Shown here in pieces: positions 56,277 through 64,000 of a stretch of 64,000 nucleotides of DNA (its first letter is position 1; each line of letters starts with the position of its first letter). A program made the position numbers and the translations under genes. Origin of the DNA: an uncultured Prevotella sp. GTDB lineage: Bacteria; Bacteroidota; Bacteroidia; Bacteroidales; Bacteroidaceae. The notes beneath the pieces were generated by a model. It worked only from the letters and a program-made list of their open reading frames with translations, was not told the origin of the DNA and ran no database searches. The stretch lies in assembly GCA_946415245.1 (NCBI GenBank), contig CAMKRS010000002.1, positions 215,803-279,802 of the forward strand, given 5' to 3'.

Positions 56277-57380
56277 ATGAAACGATTCATGCTTAATACA
56301 TTTTTGCTCTCTCTTGCCGTAGCCCTTTGGGGCTGCGGTGGGAGCGACAACGACGACCCACAACCGACCACTAGCATCACGGTATCCCAGGAAAGCATCA
56401 GTGTACCCGTAGCAGGCGGTACCTACACTATCAGCGTCACCACAACCGGTAAGGAGTGGAATGCGTATGCCGACCAGGACTTCATTTCGGTAGATGCTAA
56501 GAATACGGTAGCCCAGTCGGGCACGCTGACGGTCACGGTTCCTGCTAATCCGACGACCAGTGTCCGTACTGGCACCGTAACGGTCATGTCGGGTGTGGCA
56601 CGCAAGGCCATCAGCATCTCCCAGGCTGCTGCAGAGAAATCGCCTTATAATGCCCCTGAGGGTTACCAATTGGTTTGGCAGGATGAGTTTGAGACTGGCA
56701 CTGAACTGAATCAGAACGACTGGACCCACGAAGTGAAGAACTCAGGCTGGGTGAACAATGAGTTGCAGAACTACGTGAACCATAAGACGCCCGAAGGACG
56801 GTTGGTCACTCAGATCAAGAACGGCGCCTTGCATATCACTGCCCTAAAGGAGAACGGTAAGGTCTACTCGGGTCGTGTGTATGCGAAAGTGAAGGAAGGC
56901 TGGAAGTACGGCTATATCGAGGCCAGCATCAAACTGCCAAAGGGCAAGGGCACGTGGCCTGCCTTCTGGATGATGCCTGTGAACTTCCGTTCATGGCCAG
57001 CTGACGGCGAGATCGACATCATGGAAGAGGTGGGCTACCATCCCGACTATGTATCATCGAGTCTGCATGCCAATGCCCATGTACACTCCAACGGCACTCA
57101 GGTCACCCATGAGATGAAGTGTACTGGTGCCGAAGGCGAGTTCCATACCTACGCTATTCTGTGGACAGCTAAGAATATCACCACCTATGTCGATGGCAAA
57201 GTACAACTGAGCTATGACAATCGTGGCCTGGGTCGTGACGACTGGCCCTACGACGATCCGTTCTATGTCATCTTCAACCTCGCCTGGGGTGGTGACTGGG
57301 GTGGTGCTCAGGGTGTCGACGAGAGTGCCCTTCCTGTCACAATGGAAGTAGACTATATTCGAGTGTTTCAAAAGAAATAA
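56277..57380 (+). CDS. GH16 endo-beta-glucanase lipoprotein with BACON domain
   Basis: A 367-residue lipoprotein; I chose ATG 56277 (MKRFMLNTFLLSLAVALWGCGG, lipobox LWGC). In-frame ATG codons from 56235 lie in the 7-base repeat and would put 14 polar residues before the signal. Residues about 32-118 form a BACON domain (ITVSQESISVPVAGGTYTI). The GH16 domain has the retaining active site GEIDIMEEVG, with Glu245 and Glu250 as nucleophile and acid/base, plus WPAFWMMP in the glycan cleft. Such enzymes cut laminarin or mixed-linkage beta-1,3/1,4-glucan at the cell surface and feed the SusC/D importer. Confidence 0.93.
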   Translation: MKRFMLNTFLLSLAVALWGCGGSDNDDPQPTTSITVSQESISVPVAGGTYTISVTTTGKEWNAYADQDFISVDAKNTVAQSGTLTVTVPANPTTSVRTGTVTVMSGVARKAISISQAAAEKSPYNAPEGYQLVWQDEFETGTELNQNDWTHEVKNSGWVNNELQNYVNHKTPEGRLVTQIKNGALHITALKENGKVYSGRVYAKVKEGWKYGYIEASIKLPKGKGTWPAFWMMPVNFRSWPADGEIDIMEEVGYHPDYVSSSLHANAHVHSNGTQVTHEMKCTGAEGEFHTYAILWTAKNITTYVDGKVQLSYDNRGLGRDDWPYDDPFYVIFNLAWGGDWGGAQGVDESALPVTMEVDYIRVFQKK

Positions 57381-57386
57381 ATAACC

Positions 57387-59672
57387 ATGAAATATTTCTT
57401 TTCTGCATGTGTAGCGGGCTTGGTTAGCCTGAGTCCGCTACAAGCTCAGAAGCTGCCAACGTATCTCGACGAAAGCAAGTCGATAGAGCAGCGCATCGAC
57501 GATGCCCTCGCAAGGATGACCCTCGACGAGAAGATTGCTGTGATTCATGCGCAGTCGAAGTTCTCATCGCCTGGTGTGAAACGTTTGGGTTTCCCTGACC
57601 TGTGGACAGATGATGGTCCTCATGGTGTGCGTCCTGATGTGCTCTGGGATGAGTGGGAACAGGCAGGACAGACCAACGACTCGTGTGTGGCTTTTCCTGC
57701 TCTCACCTGTCTGGCAGCCACCTGGAACCCAGACCTTGCGCGCCTCTATGGCGAGAGTCTGGGCGAAGAGGCCCTTTATCGCAACAAGAGTGTGATGCTG
57801 GGGCCTGGCGTGAACATCTTCCGCACCCCGCTCAATGGCCGTAACTTCGAATATATGGGCGAAGATCCTTATCTCGCCTCACGGATGGTGGTACCATACG
57901 TTCAGGGATTGCAGTCGAAGGGTGTCGCTGCCTGTGTGAAGCACTATGCGCTGAACAACGATGAGGAATACCGTCATCAGGTGAATGTCATCGTCAGCGA
58001 CCGAGCCCTGCATGAAATCTATCTGCCCGCCTTCAAGGCCGCTGTGCAGGAAGGTGGTGCGTGGGCTATCATGGGCGCCTACAATCTATATAAAGACCAA
58101 CACAACTGCCACAATGATATCATGCTCAACAAGATCCTGAAGCAGGACTGGGGCTTCGATGGTGTAGTTATCTCCGACTGGGGAGGCTGTCACGATACCG
58201 ACGAGGCTGTGCGCAATGGTCTCGACCTCGAGTTCGGTACCTGGACGGATGGTCTGACGATGGGTAAGACCAATGCCTACGATGCTTACTATCTGGCAGC
58301 AGCTTACAAACAGGCCATCCAACAAGGCAAATACACCACGAAGGAACTCGATGACAAAGTACGTCGCGTGTTGCGCCTGTTCTATCGCACCACGATGAAG
58401 CGCAACAAGGCCGTAGGTTTCCTCTGCTCTGAGAGTCATTACGACGCAGCGCTGAAAATAGCCCAAGAGGGCATCGTGCTGCTGAAAAATGATATGGTAA
58501 AGAAAGACAAAGCCCCATTGCTTCCTCTGAATCTCCAGAAGCTTCAGCGCATCCTCGTGGTGGGTGAGAACGCCATCAAGATGATGACCGTTGGCGGAGG
58601 CTCCTCCTCCCTCAAGGCCCAGAAAGAAACCCTACCTCTCGATGGCCTCCAACAAATGGTAAATGGTAAATTGTCAAATGGTAAATTAGCCTACGCTCGT
58701 GGTTACGTCGGCGATACCATCCAGAGCTACAACGGCGTCACTGTAGGACGTTCGCTCTACGAGACCCGCACTCAGGCCGAACTCACAGCTGAGGCTGTAG
58801 AAAAGGCTCGCGAGGCTGATGTCGTTATCTTTTTCGGTGGCCTCAACAAGAGCAACCATCAGGACTGCGAAGGTCACGACCGTCTGAGCTACGACTTGCC
58901 CTACGCCCAGAACGAGGTGATCGAGGCCATCCTGAAAGTCAATCCTCGTCTGGTCTATGTCAATATCTCCGGTAACCCCGCTGCCCTCCCCTGGATTGCA
59001 AAGGTTCCTGCCGTTGTTCAGGCTTGGTTCATCGGCTCTGAGGCTGGCGAGGCCATTGCTTCCGTGCTGACTGGCGAAACGAATCCCTCTGGCAAGCTGC
59101 CCTTCACGTGGTACACCTCTCTCGATCAGTGTGGTGCCCACGCCACAGGCGCCTATCCCGGCACTTGGCGCGCAGACCACAAGATCATCGATGAGGAATA
59201 CAAGGAAGGTCTCTTCGTAGGCTATCGCTGGATCGACAAATTGTCAAACGGCAAATCGTCAAATGGTAAAATAAACACTCCTCTTTTCCCCTTTGGCTAC
59301 GGTCAGAGCTACACCACTTTCAAGCTGGGCAAGGCCACTGCCGACAAGCAGGAGTTGACGGCTAACGACAAAATTACCTTCACCATCCCCGTCACGAATA
59401 CGGGAGCTGTGGCTGGTGCAGAGACCATCCAACTCTACGTCAGCGACCTCGAGGCAAGTGTCGAGCGTCCCATTAAGGAACTCAAGGCCTTCAGCAAGGT
59501 ATTCCTCCAGCCCGGTGAAACCAAGCAGGTATCGCTTACCATCGACCACTCAGCCCTCAGTTTCTACAACGACCAGACTGGTCAGTGGACCGCTGAACCT
59601 GGCGATTTCAAAGCCCTCATCGGCACATCATCAAGAAACATCATAAGTGATTATAAGTTTAGATTAAAGTAG
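57387..59672 (+). CDS. GH3 beta-glucosidase
   Basis: A 761-residue exported enzyme (MKYFFSACVAGLVSLSPLQAQ). Barrel domain with ACVKHYALNN and the nucleophile in GVVISDWGG (Asp264), a second alpha/beta domain and a C-terminal fibronectin III-like domain (VTNTGAVAGAETIQLYVSD). It splits short beta-glucans to glucose in the periplasm, completing the locus after GH16. Two loops are encoded by 7-8-base DNA repeats: MVNGKLSNGKLA near residue 424 and KLSNGKSSNGKI near 620. A terminator follows. Confidence 0.94.
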   Translation: MKYFFSACVAGLVSLSPLQAQKLPTYLDESKSIEQRIDDALARMTLDEKIAVIHAQSKFSSPGVKRLGFPDLWTDDGPHGVRPDVLWDEWEQAGQTNDSCVAFPALTCLAATWNPDLARLYGESLGEEALYRNKSVMLGPGVNIFRTPLNGRNFEYMGEDPYLASRMVVPYVQGLQSKGVAACVKHYALNNDEEYRHQVNVIVSDRALHEIYLPAFKAAVQEGGAWAIMGAYNLYKDQHNCHNDIMLNKILKQDWGFDGVVISDWGGCHDTDEAVRNGLDLEFGTWTDGLTMGKTNAYDAYYLAAAYKQAIQQGKYTTKELDDKVRRVLRLFYRTTMKRNKAVGFLCSESHYDAALKIAQEGIVLLKNDMVKKDKAPLLPLNLQKLQRILVVGENAIKMMTVGGGSSSLKAQKETLPLDGLQQMVNGKLSNGKLAYARGYVGDTIQSYNGVTVGRSLYETRTQAELTAEAVEKAREADVVIFFGGLNKSNHQDCEGHDRLSYDLPYAQNEVIEAILKVNPRLVYVNISGNPAALPWIAKVPAVVQAWFIGSEAGEAIASVLTGETNPSGKLPFTWYTSLDQCGAHATGAYPGTWRADHKIIDEEYKEGLFVGYRWIDKLSNGKSSNGKINTPLFPFGYGQSYTTFKLGKATADKQELTANDKITFTIPVTNTGAVAGAETIQLYVSDLEASVERPIKELKAFSKVFLQPGETKQVSLTIDHSALSFYNDQTGQWTAEPGDFKALIGTSSRNIISDYKFRLK
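58654..58682 (+). repeat. four 7-8 bp tandem repeats inside the GH3 gene (first)
   Basis: AAATGGT-type units, in frame, coding for VNGKLSNGK between two conserved GH3 segments. Confidence 0.88.
59238..59270 (+). repeat. four 7-8 bp tandem repeats inside the GH3 gene (second)
   Basis: AAATTGTC-type units coding for KLSNGKSSNGKI just before the conserved PLFPFGYG. Confidence 0.85.
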
Positions 59673-59721
59673 TTAATTAGTTAGTTAGTAATTGTTTTTT
59701 CATCGTAAATTCAATGCAAAG

Positions 59722-59753
59722 AAGCCGGACTCTGTGAAGACTCCGGCTTTTTA
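59722..59753 (+). terminator. intrinsic terminator of the beta-glucan locus
   Basis: AAGCCGGA-C-TCT, loop GTGA, AGA-C-TCCGGCTT, then Ts, 50 bases after the GH3 stop. Confidence 0.88.
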
Positions 59754-60226
59754 GAAAAAGGGAAACAGGGAAACCAACCCGATTCCCTTTTTCCCCGTTT
59801 CCACGTTTCTTCCTCATTGATAGTGAGAATACTGCAATCTCATAGATTGAACTATTCCAGCTATAGGAAAGCTATATTCTCGCTTTTTATTACAAAATTG
59901 CAATACTTTGCGTCGCGTCTAAAAATGTGCGTTTTCGAGCCTCCCTAGGAAAAACGTGTTCCCTGCCTGGGAAACATTTGCTACCTGCCTAGGCCGCAAA
60001 AACTCTCTAGTATGCCCTGTTTTCCGAGTCTGATTTCCCTATTGGAAAATATCTTACACTCCTACAACAACACCCTCTAATTCTCCCAATACTCGCCACT
60101 TATCCGCAAATAAGCGCCACTTATTTTTCGGTTTTTTATAACTTTCAGTCTCACAATAGTCTCCATTGTATTAAAATTTAACCTAAAGATAACATGCGAA
60201 ATGGTGGGGAGTTCTGAAGATTGTTG
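59754..60226. other. repeat-bearing intergenic region
   Basis: About 470 bases without a credible gene. A second hairpin (GAAAAAGGGAA with TTCCCTTTTTC) lies at 59755-59800. Three 22-base units of TGCCTRGGAAA type start at 59942. A CGCCACTTAT direct repeat flanks a small CTTAT/ATAAG hairpin near 60095-60125. AT-rich sequence leads to the protease promoter. Confidence 0.6.
59942..60007. repeat. three degenerate 22-bp repeats with CCTAGG cores
   Basis: Units begin at 59942, 59964 and 59986. The first and third carry the palindrome CCTAGG. The unit length is twice the 11-base period seen at 19510. Confidence 0.6.
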
Positions 60227-60234
60227 TAACTTTG
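60227..60234 (+). promoter_or_regulatory. TAnnTTTG -7 box of the CPBP protease gene
   Basis: TAACTTTG, 39 bases before the ATG at 60274. Its TTG can be misread as a start codon. Confidence 0.75.
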
Positions 60235-60273
60235 CAGGCGAAAGAGAAGTTATCAACCCAAAAAATAGCTATA

Positions 60274-61089
60274 ATGAATAAGCAATTCTGGATCACGTTT
60301 AAGCAGTTTATGCTCTATCTCCTGCTGAGTCAGGGCATCATGGCCGCAGGAGCGATCGCAACAATTATCAAAGGAGGTATGAATGGCATAAAAGGAGATG
60401 CCTTGATGGATTTTATTTTCTCCTCGAAGATTACCCTCTGGTCGATAGTGCTGGGCTATGTAGCTACAATAGCCGTATTCCTGAGCAGGCGCTATGTGAA
60501 GATCAAGACGGGACGTATAGAGCACGACAGGCTCTGGAAGACGATAGGCGCAGCAGCGCTGATTGCCTTTGGGTGGATGTTTATGGAAACGGGCATCCTG
60601 CAGCTGATCGACGCTGATAAGCTCTTTGCCGACGAGATAGAGGAGCTGGAGAAGTTCGCCAAGATCATGACGGGTCCTTTGGGAGCCCTCGCTGTAGGCA
60701 TACTGGGGCCGATATCCGAAGAAATTGGCTTCCGTGGTGTGCTGATGGGCGGTCTGCTCAGGATGCGCTGCGGGGCCTGGCCAGCCATCGTGATATCAGC
60801 CCTCGTCTTCGCCTTTTTCCACGGCACACAGATACAGCTGTTGGGCACGACGGTATTCGGCATCATCGCCGGCTGGCTCTACTGGCGCACAAGAAGCCTC
60901 ATCCCAAGCATGATCATCCATATGGTGAACAATTCCTCGGCCTGTGTGCTCGAGATGGTAGCCCCCGACTATGAACCAAGCAAGCTAGCCAGCGTGGCGT
61001 TTATCGTGGCCTTCCTGCCGATACTGATCTGCGGACTGAAGTGGTTTAAGGATTACGGCTATCAGTCGCGAAGAATCACTGCCGTCTAA
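60274..61089 (+). CDS. CPBP family intramembrane metalloprotease
   Basis: A 271-residue membrane protein, start ATG 60274 (MNKQFWITFKQFMLYLL). An upstream TTG belongs to the promoter. There are about seven hydrophobic helices. The CPBP/CAAX-protease motifs are present: EEIGFRG (EExxxR, Glu149, Glu150, Arg154), FAFFHG with His183, and HMVNNSSA. These residues form the glutamate/histidine active site of Rce1-like proteases. In bacteria the family includes bacteriocin-immunity proteins and ABI proteins, and the substrate here is unknown. It stands alone with its own promoter and a shared convergent terminator. Confidence 0.9.
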   Translation: MNKQFWITFKQFMLYLLLSQGIMAAGAIATIIKGGMNGIKGDALMDFIFSSKITLWSIVLGYVATIAVFLSRRYVKIKTGRIEHDRLWKTIGAAALIAFGWMFMETGILQLIDADKLFADEIEELEKFAKIMTGPLGALAVGILGPISEEIGFRGVLMGGLLRMRCGAWPAIVISALVFAFFHGTQIQLLGTTVFGIIAGWLYWRTRSLIPSMIIHMVNNSSACVLEMVAPDYEPSKLASVAFIVAFLPILICGLKWFKDYGYQSRRITAV

Positions 61090-61122
61090 AGAAGTGGGAC
61101 GCCCTTTGGGTGTCCCACTTCT
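61090..61122. terminator. bidirectional terminator between CPBP protease and susB
   Basis: An 11-bp perfect stem AGAAGTGGGAC with GTCCCACTTCT around CCC-TTT-GGG, placed between two convergent genes. Confidence 0.85.
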
Positions 61123-61124
61123 GT

Positions 61125-64000
<2,876 letters not shown>

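Noticed and set aside
59754..60226. Hidden tRNA or small RNA gene in the long gap
   Set aside because: Hairpins exist but no cloverleaf or known RNA pattern was found by eye.

Overview
The window looks like a chromosomal segment of a Prevotella-type member of the Bacteroidales (Prevotella, Segatella or Xylanibacter). The evidence is a SusC/SusD pair, a DUF3575/Mfa1/Mfa2 fimbrial locus, a DUF6377 regulator, many short lipoprotein signals, and promoters with the Bacteroidetes TAnnTTTG -7 box, usually lying just before the first gene of a unit. GC is near 50 percent. I see no rRNA, tRNA, CRISPR array, insertion sequence or phage gene.

Layout. (1) 1-19253, minus strand: a seven-gene type V (Mfa-like) pilus operon. 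Its order is DUF3575 protein, Mfa1-type major subunit, FimB/Mfa2-type subunit, a second Mfa1-like subunit, two further fimbrillin-like lipoproteins, then a giant secreted protein of about 3,775 residues that runs off the left edge. The giant protein carries dozens of VYGGGN motifs, a second set of internal repeats, a GLUG-like stretch and a C-terminus resembling a type IX secretion sorting domain. (2) 19766-21694, minus: a SusA-like GH13 amylase. (3) 21865-31288, plus: housekeeping genes (U32 peptidase, SufE, NrdD/NrdG, an unknown gene, sigma-54, a PAP2-like membrane protein, PurE, IspG). (4) 31389-37843, plus: a DUF5686 outer-membrane protein and then a four-gene set (CDP-alcohol phosphotransferase, flippase-like membrane protein, PLP enzyme, LicC-like cytidylyltransferase) that looks like an undescribed amino-alcohol head-group pathway. 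(5) 37847-44893: a decayed SpoIIE/RsbU phosphatase, a sirtuin, three tandem FKBP isomerases, an Lrp regulator, a C26-M19 fusion peptidase and an M28/glutaminyl-cyclase-like lipoprotein. (6) 44901-46934, minus: type I pullulanase. (7) 47042-59672, plus: a compact beta-glucan utilisation locus (DUF6377 regulator, SusC, SusD, a surface glycan-binding lipoprotein with repeated modules, GH16, GH3). (8) 60274-64000: a CPBP membrane protease, then a susB (GH97)-malQ pair on the minus strand. Together with the SusA-like amylase and the pullulanase, these give starch and alpha-glucan processing.

The most unusual signal is not a gene. At about twenty places the DNA carries imperfect tandem repeats with a period of 7 bases (sometimes 8 or 9), usually four or five units. 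They fill the gaps between stop and start codons almost exactly. They also occur in frame inside coding regions: signal peptides of three exported lipoproteins, the linker of sigma-54, the coiled coil of the DUF6377 regulator, and twice in the GH3 enzyme. Different sites use different unit sequences but share the same design and often the same purine-rich pattern, sometimes on the opposite strand. I know of no description of this element family.

Several apparent long starts are artefacts, because the TTG of the TAnnTTTG promoter can be read as a start codon. Where this happens I use the downstream ATG.
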